64,000 bases of DNA from Synechococcus sp. RS9916 (GTDB lineage Bacteria > Cyanobacteriota > Cyanobacteriia > PCC-6307 > Cyanobiaceae), in assembly GCF_000153825.1 (NCBI RefSeq), contig NZ_DS022299.1:186001-250000 (forward strand). Direction: 5' to 3'. The notes beneath the pieces were generated by a model. That model saw only the letters and a list, made by a program, of their open reading frames with translations. It ran no database searches and was not told the DNA's origin. Both the position numbers and the translations under genes were made by a program. This document shows, piece after piece, positions 26,477-36,499 of this stretch (its first letter is position 1; each line of letters opens with the position of its first letter).

Positions 26477-28000
26477 ATGGCGGATCTGCAGGCTCAGCCC
26501 CAGTTGGTGTGGTTCAAGCGTGATCTACGCACCGTCGACAACCGCCCCCTGCTCGAGGCCTGTGCCCATGGGCCAGTGCTGCCTCTTTACATCGTTGAAC
26601 CTGAGTATTGGCGGCAACCGGATGCCTCTGCCCGCCAGTGGGAGTTCTGTCGGGAATCGTTGGAGCATCTTCGCCGCGAGCTGGCGGCGCTGGGACAACC
26701 CCTGGTGGTGCGTTGCGGTGAGGCTGTCACTGTGCTGGAGCGGGCGAGACGGTCTCTCGGTATCGCCGCCATTTGGAGCCATGAGGAAACCGGCAACGGC
26801 TTCACTTACGACCGGGACCGTGCGGTGCTCGCGTGGACGCGGGATCGAGGAATTCCCTGGATCCAGATTCCCCAGTTTGGTGTGACCCGGGGGTTGAAAC
26901 GACGCGAGGGTTGGGCCCGGCGCTGGGAGGAGCGCATGGCCGAACCGTTGGCACCCGAGCCCCCCAAGCTGCTGCCGCTCTCTGATCTGGCTCTCGGGGA
27001 GATACCCACCGCTGAGGCGTTGCAGTTGTCTCCGGATCCTTGCCCTCTGCGCCAGCGGGGTGGGCGGGAGTCAGGGCTGCAGGAGCTGAGTGATTTCCTG
27101 ACGTCCAGGGTGCAGCGCTATGCGCGCAGCATCTCCAGCCCAGTGGTGGCCTTTCGGGGCTGTTCCCGTCTGTCTCCTTACCTGACCTGGGGCTGCCTGT
27201 CGATGCGGGAGGTGGTGCAGGCCAGTCGCACCCTCACTGGTCGTGGTGTCAGCAGTTTTGGCTCGCGTTTGCATTGGCACTGTCATTTCATTCAGAAGCT
27301 GGAAAGTGAGCCAGCGATTGAATTTCACGACTTCCATCCCTTCATGCGGGGGATTCGGCCGATGGATTCGGAGCGGTTTCAGGCCTGGAAGGAGGGCCGC
27401 ACTGGCGTTCCATTTGTGGATGCCTGCATGCGTGCCCTCCTGGCCCATGGCTGGATCAACTTCCGGATGCGGGCGATGTTGATGTCCTTCGCCAGTTATC
27501 ACCTCTGGCTGCCTTGGAGGGAAAGCGGTTTACACCTTGCGCGTCAGTTTGTTGATTACGAGCCGGGTATCCATTGGAGTCAGTGCCAGATGCAGTCGGG
27601 CAGCACGGCGATCAACACGATCCGCATTTACAACCCTGTCAAGCAGGGGCAGGACCATGACCCCAACGGCCGCTTCATTCGTGAGTGGTGCCCTGAGCTG
27701 GCCTCGCTTCCCAATGTGTATCTGCATGAACCCTGGAAGCTGGATGCCCGGCGTGCGGAACAGTTGGGTTGCCGTCTTGGTGTTGATTACCCCGCTCCGG
27801 TTGTGGATCCAACGGCCGCGGCGCGGGAAGCGAAGGATCGGATCTGGGAGATTCGCCGAGCTGCGGGGTTTGATCGCATCGCCGATGGCATTCAGCAGCG
27901 CCATGGATCCCGACGGGCCGGTCTCTCCCCTGTGACGACCCGTCGCCGCTCCCGCAGTGAGCAGAAGGGGGGCGATCAGCAACTGCAGCTGGAGCTTTAG
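26477..28000 (+). CDS. Photolyase/cryptochrome-family flavoprotein
   Basis: 507 residues. The N-terminal alpha/beta antenna domain starts LVWFKRDLRTVDNRPLLEA. The C-terminal FAD-binding domain includes SRLSPYLTWGCLSMREV, LHWHCHFIQKLE, PFVDACMRALLAHGWINFRMRAMLMSF and GIHWSQCQMQSGSTAINTIRIYNP, the helices that bind FAD and damaged DNA. The tail after about residue 470 is basic (TRRRSRSEQKGG). It could be a cyclobutane-pyrimidine-dimer photolyase or a related cryptochrome; the subclass cannot be settled by eye. It follows the Crp-like gene, and its stop codon overlaps that of the convergent flavoprotein gene by 2 bases (TTAG). Confidence 0.88.
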   Translation: MADLQAQPQLVWFKRDLRTVDNRPLLEACAHGPVLPLYIVEPEYWRQPDASARQWEFCRESLEHLRRELAALGQPLVVRCGEAVTVLERARRSLGIAAIWSHEETGNGFTYDRDRAVLAWTRDRGIPWIQIPQFGVTRGLKRREGWARRWEERMAEPLAPEPPKLLPLSDLALGEIPTAEALQLSPDPCPLRQRGGRESGLQELSDFLTSRVQRYARSISSPVVAFRGCSRLSPYLTWGCLSMREVVQASRTLTGRGVSSFGSRLHWHCHFIQKLESEPAIEFHDFHPFMRGIRPMDSERFQAWKEGRTGVPFVDACMRALLAHGWINFRMRAMLMSFASYHLWLPWRESGLHLARQFVDYEPGIHWSQCQMQSGSTAINTIRIYNPVKQGQDHDPNGRFIREWCPELASLPNVYLHEPWKLDARRAEQLGCRLGVDYPAPVVDPTAAAREAKDRIWEIRRAAGFDRIADGIQQRHGSRRAGLSPVTTRRRSRSEQKGGDQQLQLEL

Positions 28001-29160
28001 CCCCGCTTCAGCAGGAGACGTTTGATCACCCGCTGGGCGATGTCGCCGTAGCCCATATCGCCGGAAAGGATCTGGGCGATCCGTTGGGGTGCCGTTGGTC
28101 GTTTGATCCCCAGCTGATAGCCCACTTTGGGGAAGCGATAGAAGACCTGGGCGATGCGCCGTCCCCAGGCCATTGAGTCGCCCCAGCGTTCGCGCATCCG
28201 CTTGGAGTATTGGCTCAGATCCTTGGCCTCACCACGCAGCCATTGATCGAGGCAGGAGGCGGCTTCGCACCCGCTCATCAAGGCGGGGCGCAAGCCCTCG
28301 GCCAGGAACGGATCACACAGCGAAGCGGAATCGCCGACGGCAAGGATTCCCTCTCCGTGCAAGGGCTGATGGCCATTCCACACCCGCAATGCTGCCTTCT
28401 GGCGCAGACCAGCATCAGCAGCAAAGCCGAGGTCAGGCAGCAGCTGGCGCAGGATTGTGTCGCTGTCGGCGCCATGGCGGCCGATGAAGGTGCCCACACC
28501 CACGTTGACGCCATCGCCCATGGGGAAGGCCCAGGCGAATCCGTGGTGCACCAGTCCGAATTCGAATCGCGCTGATCCCTGCTTCAAGTTGCCGCGACCC
28601 TCCAGACGCACCGATGTGGTGCTGGCTAGATGCAGACTGCTTGGGCCCAACCCGAACCGGGCTGGCCAAGGGGATCCAGAACCATCGGCAATCACCACGG
28701 CACGGGCCGCCTGGGTGCGTCCGTCAGCCGCGCACACCTGCCATTGGCCCTGGGGGTCGCGTTGCAGGTCAGTGACCTCAAAACCACTCCGCAGTTCGGC
28801 GCCGTTCTCGATCGCTTTGTCGATGAGCAGTGCATCGAGACGTTCTCGGCGCACGATCCAAAAGGGAGCGGAGCCCGGGAGTTCGGCGACCACCGGATCG
28901 GTGAGGCACCAGCTGAATTCCACCCGCTCGATCACCTCGTCGACGGCGGGGGAGAGGGAGAAGGGAAACCATTGCTGCACGGAAGCGGCCATGCCGCCGC
29001 CGCAGGGTTTGATTCGACAGACGCCGCTGTCCTGGGAACCGCCATCAGCGCGGGAATCACGCTCAAGCAGCGTGACCCGATGGCCGGCATGACTGAGATG
29101 AAAGGCAGCTGCAGCGCCAGCAGCGCCGGCGCCGATCACCACCACGTCGGAGCTGCTCAC
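27997..29160 (-). CDS. FAD-dependent oxidoreductase, geranylgeranyl-reductase family
   Basis: 387 residues. The N-terminal Rossmann motif VVVIGAGAAGAAAAFHLSHAGHRVTLLERD binds FAD. KPCGGGMAA near residue 52 matches the KxCGG element of geranylgeranyl reductases, and GILAVGDSASLCDPFLAEGLRPALMSG is the family's second FAD-binding block. ChlP itself, which reduces the chlorophyll side chain, is longer and begins differently, so this is more likely a paralogue acting on another isoprenoid or a related substrate. Frr and pyrH lie upstream on the same strand with 14- and 8-base gaps, an apparent operon. Confidence 0.83.
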   Translation of the reverse strand: MSSSDVVVIGAGAAGAAAAFHLSHAGHRVTLLERDSRADGGSQDSGVCRIKPCGGGMAASVQQWFPFSLSPAVDEVIERVEFSWCLTDPVVAELPGSAPFWIVRRERLDALLIDKAIENGAELRSGFEVTDLQRDPQGQWQVCAADGRTQAARAVVIADGSGSPWPARFGLGPSSLHLASTTSVRLEGRGNLKQGSARFEFGLVHHGFAWAFPMGDGVNVGVGTFIGRHGADSDTILRQLLPDLGFAADAGLRQKAALRVWNGHQPLHGEGILAVGDSASLCDPFLAEGLRPALMSGCEAASCLDQWLRGEAKDLSQYSKRMRERWGDSMAWGRRIAQVFYRFPKVGYQLGIKRPTAPQRIAQILSGDMGYGDIAQRVIKRLLLKRG

Positions 29161-29174
29161 CCTGTGTTCCGCGA

Positions 29175-29723
29175 TCAGACCTTGAGGATGTCGGCTTCCT
29201 TCTCGGCCAGATGCTTCTCAAGAATGCCGATGTACTTGTCCAAGGTCTTCTGAACGCTGTCCTGTTCGTCGTGGCTCTGATCTTCCGAAAAGTCGCCGTC
29301 TTTTTCCTGCTTCTTGATCTTGTCGATCGCGTCGCGACGGATGTTGCGCAAAGCCACCTTGCCTTCTTCGGCGTATTTGGAGGCGAGCTTGCAGAACTCC
29401 TTACGCCGTTCCTCGGTCAGGGGCGGCACGTTGATGCGGATGAGCTTGCCGTCGTTGTTGGGGGTGAAGCCCAGTTCGCTCATCGCAATCGCCTTTTCGA
29501 TCGAGGCGAGGGCGCCCATGTCGAACGGCTGAATCTGAATGGTCTGGGAATCGGGGGTGGTGAGCGTCGCCAGGGATTTCAGAGGGGTGTCGGCGCCGTA
29601 GTACTCCACCGAGATGCGATCCAACAGCGAAGAGTTGGCCCGTCCGGTGCGGATGGTGTTGAACATGCGTTGGGTGGCTTCCACCGACTTCTGCATGCTT
29701 GCTTCGAGGTCTTGCTTCGACAT
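29175..29723 (-). CDS. frr: Ribosome recycling factor
   Basis: Splits post-termination ribosomes together with EF-G. The 182-residue product is full length, starting [34 protein letters not shown]. It holds the family blocks [44 protein letters not shown] and [21 protein letters not shown]. It lies 8 bases after pyrH, the order pyrH-frr being very widespread in bacteria. Confidence 0.97.
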   Translation of the reverse strand: MSKQDLEASMQKSVEATQRMFNTIRTGRANSSLLDRISVEYYGADTPLKSLATLTTPDSQTIQIQPFDMGALASIEKAIAMSELGFTPNNDGKLIRINVPPLTEERRKEFCKLASKYAEEGKVALRNIRRDAIDKIKKQEKDGDFSEDQSHDEQDSVQKTLDKYIGILEKHLAEKEADILKV

Positions 29724-29731
29724 GACGAGAT

Positions 29732-30439
29732 TCAGTTGCTGATCCGGGAACCGATGGGCTCACCAGCCACGGCTTTGCCGATGTTGCCAGGTTCGAACAA
29801 ATTGAAGACCACGATGGGGATGTTGTTGTCTTTGCAGAGGGCGATGGCCGTGCTGTCCATCACCGCCAACTCGCCGCTCAAGACCTGCTGGAACGTGAGG
29901 TGCTCATGCTTCACCGCGTCGGCGTGCTTTGCGGGATCCTTGTCGTAGACCCCGTCCACCTTGGTGGCCTTGAACACCACGTCGGCGCTGATTTCTGCAG
30001 CACGCAGGGCGGCGGTGGTGTCAGTCGTGAAAAAGGGATTGCCGCAGCCTGCGCCGAAGACCACGACGCGTCCCTTCTCAAGATGGCGGATGGCTTTGCG
30101 GCGGATATAAGGCTCTGCCACTTCCTGCATTTCGATGGCGGTTTGCACCCGTGTTTCCACTCCAGCGCGCTCCAGACCGTCCTGAAGGGTGATGGCATTC
30201 ATCACCGTGGCCAGCATGCCGACGTAGTCGGCGGTGGCTCGGTCCATCCCTGCGGCAGAACCCTTCAATCCCCGGAAGATGTTGCCGCCACCCACCACAA
30301 TGGCGAGCTCAGTGCCACCGGCCATCACCTTGGCAACGTCGGAGGCGATGGATTGAACGATGGCGGGATCGATTCCATATCCCTGATCACCCATCAGCGC
30401 CTCGCCGCTGAGTTTGAGCAGGGCACGCTTGTAGGCCAT
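29732..30439 (-). CDS. pyrH: UMP kinase
   Basis: Phosphorylates UMP to UDP; an amino-acid-kinase-fold hexamer. The ATG at 30439 ([15 protein letters not shown]) gives about 235 residues. The frame is open to 30469, but upstream residues are not family-like. Motifs: [45 protein letters not shown] and [22 protein letters not shown]. First gene of the pyrH-frr-flavoprotein unit, diverging from a small unknown gene. Confidence 0.96.
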   Translation of the reverse strand: MAYKRALLKLSGEALMGDQGYGIDPAIVQSIASDVAKVMAGGTELAIVVGGGNIFRGLKGSAAGMDRATADYVGMLATVMNAITLQDGLERAGVETRVQTAIEMQEVAEPYIRRKAIRHLEKGRVVVFGAGCGNPFFTTDTTAALRAAEISADVVFKATKVDGVYDKDPAKHADAVKHEHLTFQQVLSGELAVMDSTAIALCKDNNIPIVVFNLFEPGNIGKAVAGEPIGSRISN

Positions 30440-30551
30440 TCGTCCACCAGATCTTTTTGACAGTAGCAAGGGCCTTTTCGCCTGCCTTGAGCTGCATCAG
30501 CACTGGTCACTGCTGGAAAACGCGCTTGGATAGAGCAACTGGGATCAGTCC

Positions 30552-30737
30552 ATGCCAGACGACGGCACACCGCGCAGTGGCGTGATTGCCCGGCTGACCC
30601 TTTCGGCGCTCGACCGTGCCAGTCAGGATCCGTCCTGCTGGAAGGATCCGATCGTGCACCGTGCCCTGTTGGTGAGCGGTCTCTCCGTCCTCACCGCAGC
30701 ACTCGGAGTCTTGACGAACGATCTCGAGCAGTCCTGA
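30552..30737 (+). CDS. Small hypothetical protein
   Basis: 61 residues from ATG 30552. A polar N-terminus leads to an amphipathic and then hydrophobic C-terminal helix (VHRALLVSGLSVLTAALGVLTND), possibly membrane-inserting. It is the only plausible gene between divergent pyrH and convergent cobO, and it fits exactly without overlap. No family recognised. Confidence 0.5.
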   Translation: MPDDGTPRSGVIARLTLSALDRASQDPSCWKDPIVHRALLVSGLSVLTAALGVLTNDLEQS

Positions 30738-30752
30738 GGCTTTTGGTCACGC

Positions 30753-31418
30753 TCAGAACTCAATACCGGCCTGAGCTTTGACGCCCTGTTCCCGGAAAGG
30801 GTGGTGGATCAGCGTCATTTCCGTGACCAGGTCGGCGCTCTCTACAAGGCTGGCGGGGGCCCCCCGACCGGTCACGGCCACATGGCAGAGCTCCGGCCGC
30901 TCGCGCAAGCCCTGGATCACGGTGTCGGCCTCGATGTAGCCCAGTTTCAAGGCCACGTTCAGCTCATCCAGCAGCACGAGTTTGTAAGTGCTGTCGCGCA
31001 GGTAGCCCAGGGCGGTCTGCCAGGCCTCCGCCACCAGCTGTTGATCGCGTTCGCGGTCTTGGGTTTCCCAGGTGAAGCCTTCCCCTAGGGCATGCCAGGC
31101 CACCTGGTCCCCGAAGGCCTTCAGGGCTCGGGCCTCGCCAGGCTCCCATCCTCCTTTGATGAACTGCACGATCGCCACCCGTTCGCCATGGCCGAGGGTG
31201 CGCAACACCAGTCCGAGACCGGCCGTGGTCTTGCCCTTGCCCTGGCCGGTGAACACCAGCACCAGACCCTTCTCCTTGTTGCGTTCCTCCACCCGCTGAC
31301 GCTGCACTTCCTGGCGGCGTTCCATCCGTTTGCGGTAGCCGCTGTCGTCGGTTTCGGGGGCGAGTTTGCCACCCATCCCCAGTTCAGCGGCTGCCTGATC
31401 GAGATTGTTGTTGCTCAT
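30753..31418 (-). CDS. cobO: Cob(I)alamin adenosyltransferase (CobO/BtuR type)
   Basis: Transfers adenosyl from ATP to the cobalt of corrinoids. The 221-residue product has a polar N-terminus, the modified P-loop LVFTGQGKGKTTAGLGLVLRTLGHG (ATP used in reversed orientation in this family) and VAIVQFIKGGWEPGEARAL. It also has YKLVLLDELNVALKLGYI (acidic Asp-Glu pair) and VAVTGRGAPASLVESADLVTEM. It overlaps the upstream methyltransferase stop by 4 bases (ATGA), so translation of the two is probably coupled. cobK at 7.9 kb belongs to the same pathway. Confidence 0.94.
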   Translation of the reverse strand: MSNNNLDQAAAELGMGGKLAPETDDSGYRKRMERRQEVQRQRVEERNKEKGLVLVFTGQGKGKTTAGLGLVLRTLGHGERVAIVQFIKGGWEPGEARALKAFGDQVAWHALGEGFTWETQDRERDQQLVAEAWQTALGYLRDSTYKLVLLDELNVALKLGYIEADTVIQGLRERPELCHVAVTGRGAPASLVESADLVTEMTLIHHPFREQGVKAQAGIEF

Positions 31419-32062
31419 GCAGTGACGGATGCGGTGGGACGGGAGGCGGTGATGCGCTGCAGGGCCTCCCCTGCCAGCAGCTCCTGCTCCACGGAACAGA
31501 AGCCAAGCTCCTGAAGCTGGGCGGGCAGGTTGTCCTCCAGCATGGCGAGGGCGGTGTTGGTTTCAAACAGGGCGCAGAACAGCTGCTGAGGAATGCGCAG
31601 CCAGGGCCCTGCCGGATGCAAATCCACCAGCACCAGCCAGCCACCTGGACGAAGCAGTCGCAGGCATTGACGCAACACAAGCTCCCGTTCCCGCCGCGGA
31701 AACTCGTGCAGAGCGACGCTCAGCTGAATGGCATCAAAGCTGCCGTTCTCCAGTGGCGGGTCCTCTGCCAGCCCTTCCACCCGTTGCATTCCGGGATGGC
31801 GTTTTTCCGCCAGTTCCAGAGCCAGTGGTGAGACATCCAGGCCAGTGACCTGGAATCCGGCATCGAGCCACGGTGCTGCCGCTTCGCCGCTGCCGCAGCA
31901 GAGATCGAGCACCGCGGCGCTGGGCTGGAGCCTGGAGCGCAAGGCGTCGACGCCCAGGCCTCGCAAGCGCTCCACGCCTCCCACACTGAGGGACGACACC
32001 GCCGTGACCGTGTCGTAGATCCAGCGGTAGCGGTAGGCCAGTGGCCTCAGAAAGGACGACAT
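31415..32062 (-). CDS. SAM-dependent class I methyltransferase
   Basis: 215 residues with a seven-strand methyltransferase fold. Motif I is VLDLCCGSGEAAAPWLDAG near residue 50, with the acidic motif II LDVSPLALELAEKRHP. GSFDAIQLSVALHEFP is the motif IV-type segment and LRPGGWLVLVDLHPAG motif VI-like. The sequence resembles ubiquinone/menaquinone-type C-methyltransferases (UbiE superfamily), but the substrate is unknown. It is coupled to cobO by a 4-base overlap and starts 4 bases after the recombinase stop. Confidence 0.87.
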   Translation of the reverse strand: MSSFLRPLAYRYRWIYDTVTAVSSLSVGGVERLRGLGVDALRSRLQPSAAVLDLCCGSGEAAAPWLDAGFQVTGLDVSPLALELAEKRHPGMQRVEGLAEDPPLENGSFDAIQLSVALHEFPRRERELVLRQCLRLLRPGGWLVLVDLHPAGPWLRIPQQLFCALFETNTALAMLEDNLPAQLQELGFCSVEQELLAGEALQRITASRPTASVTA

Positions 32063-32066
32063 TCAG

Positions 32067-33278
32067 TTAGGCCAGATGGCGGGCGAGGGCCGCATCCACC
32101 GCCTGTTGCTGGTCGCGACGGGTGATCCAGTGGTGGTAGGTGCGGGTGTGAATCGCAACGGAGTGGCCCATCATTCTCGCGGCCACCGTGTCGGGGAGGC
32201 CGATGTGAATTGTGCGCACAGCCCAGGCGTGCCGCAGGTCGTAAGGGGTGAGTGGCAGCTCATAACGGCGGAACTGCTCCGCAACCCGTCGCCCGACCTG
32301 CTGCAACGTTGTGTGACGCAGATCGGTGCAGACGTCTGGCAATAACCCCGGCTCCCGTCCGAGTTCGCCGAGGTGAAAGCGGTCCACCCATTCGGGGTGG
32401 AAAGGCCACACCTGGTGCTCTCCGGTTTTGGTGGTGGGGAGGACGCGCAGCACTTGATCGCTTCTGGGGGATAGGGCACTGAGGTCGGCAAAGAACACTT
32501 CGTGATTGCGCAGCCCATAGGTGGCCATCAGCCCGAAGGCAAGCCTCCATTTGGGGTTTGGGATCTTCAGCACTGCTTCCAGAATCTCCCCGTCACTGGG
32601 CAGTTGGCGGAACCGGGCGCGGTGCAGGCCATACCCCCCTGCTTCCGCGCGCCAGTTCTCCGGTAAGGCAATGTTCAGGTGCCGTGCCAGAGCCGCGAGG
32701 GTGGTGGCGCACTGCTGGCGGCTGCGACTGCCGTCGCTGTAGCTGCCGAGGGTGAGTGACAACAGCTCACTGCTGAGGGTGAGTTGGCGTTCGCTGCCGA
32801 TCGCTTCAAGCCGTCGCAGATATGGGCGATAGGCGGACGTCCAGGTGGTGCGACTTCCGGCGGGTGACCGACGACGCTGTGGGTCATTGAAGAAAGCCTG
32901 CTCGAAGCGTTCCAGTTCAGAGCGCAGCGGGGTGTTGGCGGTGGTGGTCTTGCCATGGCTGGAGGTGGCCGCTGGACCCTCTGAAGGGGGTTTCTCCGGT
33001 TCGCTAGGGCTCCATTGCGCCCAGTCGAACTGCTCCCGACGCAGCTGCAGATCCACCAGTTGCAGCAGTTGGCGCGCCTCCTCCAGCCCCGTCGCTGTGG
33101 CACTCACCCCAAGACTCAGTCGTTGGGTGCGGTTCTTCCCGGGAGTGGTGCGGCAGGGAAGGGGGCCGCGCAGATTGAGTCGACGCCCGCGTTGCTCGAG
33201 GCGGAGGCGGATGCCCTCCGCACTCAGAGAGGCATTGATAGCGGCTAGATCAGCACTGAGATCCACGCTCGCAGTCAT
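32067..33278 (-). CDS. Tyrosine recombinase (phage-integrase family), chromosomal
   Basis: 403 residues. Active-site residues are in order: Arg257 (ATYGLRNHE), Lys284 (PTTKTGE), the Arg of the HxxR box at 349 (PYDLRHAW, with Tyr346 where His is usual), His372 ([12 protein letters not shown]) and nucleophile Tyr381. The first 120 residues form an AP2-like arm and core-binding domain ([17 protein letters not shown] resembles arm-binding domains). No phage, tRNA, excisionase or direct repeats surround it. It sits tightly in a set of housekeeping genes, 4 bases from the methyltransferase gene, with base use like its neighbours. It may be a domesticated recombinase. Confidence 0.88.
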   Translation of the reverse strand: MTASVDLSADLAAINASLSAEGIRLRLEQRGRRLNLRGPLPCRTTPGKNRTQRLSLGVSATATGLEEARQLLQLVDLQLRREQFDWAQWSPSEPEKPPSEGPAATSSHGKTTTANTPLRSELERFEQAFFNDPQRRRSPAGSRTTWTSAYRPYLRRLEAIGSERQLTLSSELLSLTLGSYSDGSRSRQQCATTLAALARHLNIALPENWRAEAGGYGLHRARFRQLPSDGEILEAVLKIPNPKWRLAFGLMATYGLRNHEVFFADLSALSPRSDQVLRVLPTTKTGEHQVWPFHPEWVDRFHLGELGREPGLLPDVCTDLRHTTLQQVGRRVAEQFRRYELPLTPYDLRHAWAVRTIHIGLPDTVAARMMGHSVAIHTRTYHHWITRRDQQQAVDAALARHLA

Positions 33279-33359
33279 TGGGCTGCAGTCAGCACGATGG
33301 CGTCACCTTGGCGTCAATGGGGGTTACGCTCAAGCCCAATTTCTAAGAGCGGCTCTTCC

Positions 33360-34535
33360 ATGGCCCGGGTCGGCGTTCTTCTGCTCAATCTCGGAGGCCC
33401 GGAACGGATTCAGGATGTGGGGCCGTTCCTCTACAACCTGTTTGCGGATCCGGAGATCATCCGACTGCCGATTCCGGCTCTGCAGAAGCCTTTGGCTTGG
33501 TTGATCAGCACCCTGCGCAGCAGCAAGTCGCAGGAGGCCTACCGCTCGATTGGTGGCGGCTCACCTCTGCGCCGCATCACGGAACAGCAGGCTCGTGAGC
33601 TGCAAAGCGAGCTGCGCCAGCGCGGTATCGAAGCCACCTCTTATGTGGCGATGCGTTACTGGCATCCCTTCACGGAATCCGCTGTTGCCGACATCAAGGC
33701 GGATGGCATTGAGCAGGTGGTGGTCCTGCCCCTGTACCCCCACTTCTCCATCAGCACCAGCGGCTCCAGCTTCCGAGAGCTGCAGCGCCTTCGTCAGCTG
33801 GATTCCTCCTTCCAGCAACTTCCCCTTCGCTGCATTCGCAGCTGGTACGACCATCCTGGCTATGTGCGCTCGATGGCCGAGCTGATTGCGGAGGAGATTC
33901 GCGCCTCGGATGTTCCTGAAGAAGCACACGTCTTCTTCAGTGCCCATGGCGTTCCCAAGAGCTATGTGGAAGAAGCGGGTGATCCCTATCAACAGGAGAT
34001 CGAGGCCTGCACCGCGTTGATCATGAAGGAGCTGGAAACCATCCTTGGCTCCAGCAATCCCCACACCCTCGCCTACCAAAGTCGGGTGGGTCCGGTGGAG
34101 TGGCTGAAGCCTTACACCGAAGAAGCGCTCGAGGCACTGGGTGAAGCCAAAACCAGGGATCTGGTGGTGGTGCCGATCAGTTTTGTGAGCGAGCACATCG
34201 AGACCCTCGAGGAAATCGACATCGAATACCGCGAGCTGGCCACCGAGTCAGGTGTGGTCAATTTTCGCCGGGTGCGGGCTCTGGACACCTATGGCCCCTT
34301 CATCCAGGGCTTAGCCGACATGGTGGCGTCGAGCCTGGAGGGCCCGGAGGTCAATCTCGATCAGGCTGCCGAGTTGCCCAACACGGTGAAGCTGTATCCC
34401 CAGGAAAAATGGGAATGGGGCTGGAACAACAGCTCAGAGGTCTGGAATGGTCGCCTGGCGATGTTGGGCTTCTCCGCTTTCCTCCTGGAGCTGATTACCG
34501 GCCACGGTCCTCTGCATGCCCTCGGCCTGCTTTGA
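33360..34535 (+). CDS. hemH: Ferrochelatase with C-terminal chlorophyll-binding-type helix
   Basis: Inserts iron into protoporphyrin IX. From ATG 33360 the product is 391 residues. Core motifs are [24 protein letters not shown], the ferrochelatase signature around [20 protein letters not shown] (His ligand) and [23 protein letters not shown]. After a linker, residues about 350-391 form one hydrophobic helix carrying a light-harvesting-like motif ([19 protein letters not shown]). This CAB/high-light-inducible-like tail is established for cyanobacterial and plastid ferrochelatase II. It diverges from the recombinase gene. Confidence 0.96.
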   Translation: MARVGVLLLNLGGPERIQDVGPFLYNLFADPEIIRLPIPALQKPLAWLISTLRSSKSQEAYRSIGGGSPLRRITEQQARELQSELRQRGIEATSYVAMRYWHPFTESAVADIKADGIEQVVVLPLYPHFSISTSGSSFRELQRLRQLDSSFQQLPLRCIRSWYDHPGYVRSMAELIAEEIRASDVPEEAHVFFSAHGVPKSYVEEAGDPYQQEIEACTALIMKELETILGSSNPHTLAYQSRVGPVEWLKPYTEEALEALGEAKTRDLVVVPISFVSEHIETLEEIDIEYRELATESGVVNFRRVRALDTYGPFIQGLADMVASSLEGPEVNLDQAAELPNTVKLYPQEKWEWGWNNSSEVWNGRLAMLGFSAFLLELITGHGPLHALGLL

Positions 34536-34625
34536 GCTGACCGTCGCAACAGCCTCTCCGTAGCGTGATACCGCCGCTTGGCGGATGGGCCCTTAATCTG
34601 AGGGTTGGCCCTGTGTGACGACGCT

Positions 34626-36479
34626 GTGACCCTGACTTCTGCGCCAACGGTCTCCGGTGCTTCCCTCGCGGACGGCAAGCAACGGATCACCGGTGCTGAA
34701 GCACTGATGGATGCTCTGCGCCGCCACGGCGTGGACACGATTTTTGGGTACCCCGGCGGGGCCATCCTCCCCATCTATGACGCCCTTCACGTGGCCGAAG
34801 AGCAGGGCTGGGTGCGTCACATCCTGGTGCGCCACGAACAGGCGGGCACCCATGCGGCTGATGCCTATGCCCGTGCCACGGGCAAGGTGGGTGTCTGTTT
34901 CGGCACGTCAGGCCCCGGGGCCACCAACCTGGTCACCGGCATTGCCACCGCCCAGATGGACTCCGTGCCGATGGTGGTGATCACGGGCCAGGTGCCCCGT
35001 CCTGCTATCGGCACGGATGCCTTCCAGGAAACGGACATCTTTGGCATCACCCTCCCGATCGTGAAGCACTCCTGGGTGGTGCGCGATCCCGCTGATATTG
35101 CCTCAGTGGTGGCCCAAGCTTTCTTCATCGCAGCCTCCGGTCGTCCGGGCCCGGTGCTGATTGACATCCCCAAGGATGTGGGCCAGGAGCAGTTCGACTA
35201 CCTACCGGCGGAACCCGGTTCCGTGGTGCCGGCCGGTTTCCGTCTCCCTCCCCAGGCCGACCCCGCGTCCCTGGATACAGCCCTCGACCTGATCCAAGAC
35301 GCGCAGCGCCCCCTTCTGTATGTGGGTGGTGGAGCGATCTCCGCGGGCATTCACCAATCGTTGGCGGAGCTGGCCCATCGTCATCAGCTGCCGGTCACCA
35401 CCACCCTCATGGGGAAAGGTGCCTTTGATGAAAATGATTCCCTCTCGGTGGGCATGCTCGGCATGCATGGCACCGCTTACGCCAATTTTGCGGTCACGGA
35501 GTGTGACTTGCTGATTGCGGTCGGGGCCCGTTTCGACGATCGCGTTACCGGCAAGCTCGACACCTTTGCGCCTCGTGCGCGGGTGATCCACTTCGAGATT
35601 GATCCAGCGGAAGTGGGTAAAACCCGCCGCGCTGAGGTGGCGGTGCTGGGCGATCTGGCCCAGAGCATGGCGCAGCTGGTGGAACGCAGCCGCCAGCGCG
35701 ATATTCGCCCCACCACTGCAGCCTGGTTGGCCAAGATCACCACGTGGAAGGAGCAGTATCCCCTCACCGTGCCAACGCCGGAGGGTGAGATCTACCCCCA
35801 GGAAGTGCTGATTGCTTTGCGCGATCTCAGTGTCGGGGCGATCGTCACCACCGATGTCGGCCAGCATCAGATGTGGTCGGCGCAATATCTCCGCAATGGA
35901 CCCCGCCAGTGGATCAGCAGTGCTGGTCTGGGCACGATGGGCTTCGGTATGCCTGCAGCCATGGGCGCCCAGGCGGCCTGTCCCGACACCAAGGTGGTGT
36001 GCGTGGCGGGTGACGCCAGCATCCTGATGAACATTCAGGAGCTGGGAACCCTGGCTCAGTACCAGCTGCCGGTGAAGGTGGTGATCGTCAACAACCAGTG
36101 GCAGGGAATGGTGCGCCAGTGGCAGGAGAGCTTCTACGACGAGCGCTACTCCGCGTCGAATATGCAGACAGGCATGCCTGATTTCGTCGCCCTGGCTCAG
36201 TCCTTCGGCGTTGGAGGTGTGCGCATTGATGATCGCGACAACCTGGTGTCTGGGCTGCGAGACGCGCTGGCTGCTCCAGGCCCGATGGTGATCGATGTGA
36301 GGGTGCGTCGCGGCGAGAACTGCTACCCGATGGTTCCCCCCGGTTGCAGCAATGCCCAGATGGTTGGTCTTCCGACCCACCCGGAGTTGGCCATGGATGC
36401 CACCCGCAGCTGTGGCTCCTGCGGTGCCGTCACGAGCCATGAGCATCGCTTCTGCCCCTCCTGCGGAGCTTCGCTTTGA
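34626..36479 (+). CDS. ilvB: Acetolactate synthase large subunit with zinc-ribbon tail
   Basis: Thiamine-diphosphate enzyme starting branched-chain amino-acid synthesis. A GTG at 34626 gives 617 residues. The ThDP catalytic Glu is in [23 protein letters not shown]. The central FAD-binding domain follows, and the ThDP-magnesium motif [35 protein letters not shown] is present. The usual end ([18 protein letters not shown]) is extended by about 30 residues ending in [19 protein letters not shown], a CxxC-x10-CxxC zinc ribbon of the kind found in regulatory or protein-binding tails. The next gene overlaps the stop or begins just after it. Confidence 0.96.
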   Translation: MTLTSAPTVSGASLADGKQRITGAEALMDALRRHGVDTIFGYPGGAILPIYDALHVAEEQGWVRHILVRHEQAGTHAADAYARATGKVGVCFGTSGPGATNLVTGIATAQMDSVPMVVITGQVPRPAIGTDAFQETDIFGITLPIVKHSWVVRDPADIASVVAQAFFIAASGRPGPVLIDIPKDVGQEQFDYLPAEPGSVVPAGFRLPPQADPASLDTALDLIQDAQRPLLYVGGGAISAGIHQSLAELAHRHQLPVTTTLMGKGAFDENDSLSVGMLGMHGTAYANFAVTECDLLIAVGARFDDRVTGKLDTFAPRARVIHFEIDPAEVGKTRRAEVAVLGDLAQSMAQLVERSRQRDIRPTTAAWLAKITTWKEQYPLTVPTPEGEIYPQEVLIALRDLSVGAIVTTDVGQHQMWSAQYLRNGPRQWISSAGLGTMGFGMPAAMGAQAACPDTKVVCVAGDASILMNIQELGTLAQYQLPVKVVIVNNQWQGMVRQWQESFYDERYSASNMQTGMPDFVALAQSFGVGGVRIDDRDNLVSGLRDALAAPGPMVIDVRVRRGENCYPMVPPGCSNAQMVGLPTHPELAMDATRSCGSCGAVTSHEHRFCPSCGASL

Positions 36480-36499
36480 GCGTCAGGGGATCTGTCTTG

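Noticed and set aside
32067-33278. Integrase as a sign of a prophage or genomic island
   Set aside because: No phage genes, tRNA, att-like repeats or compositional change are visible around it; neighbours are core genes.
35202-36446. 414-residue open frame opposite ilvB
   Set aside because: His-rich shadow sequence; ilvB motifs on the other strand are definitive.
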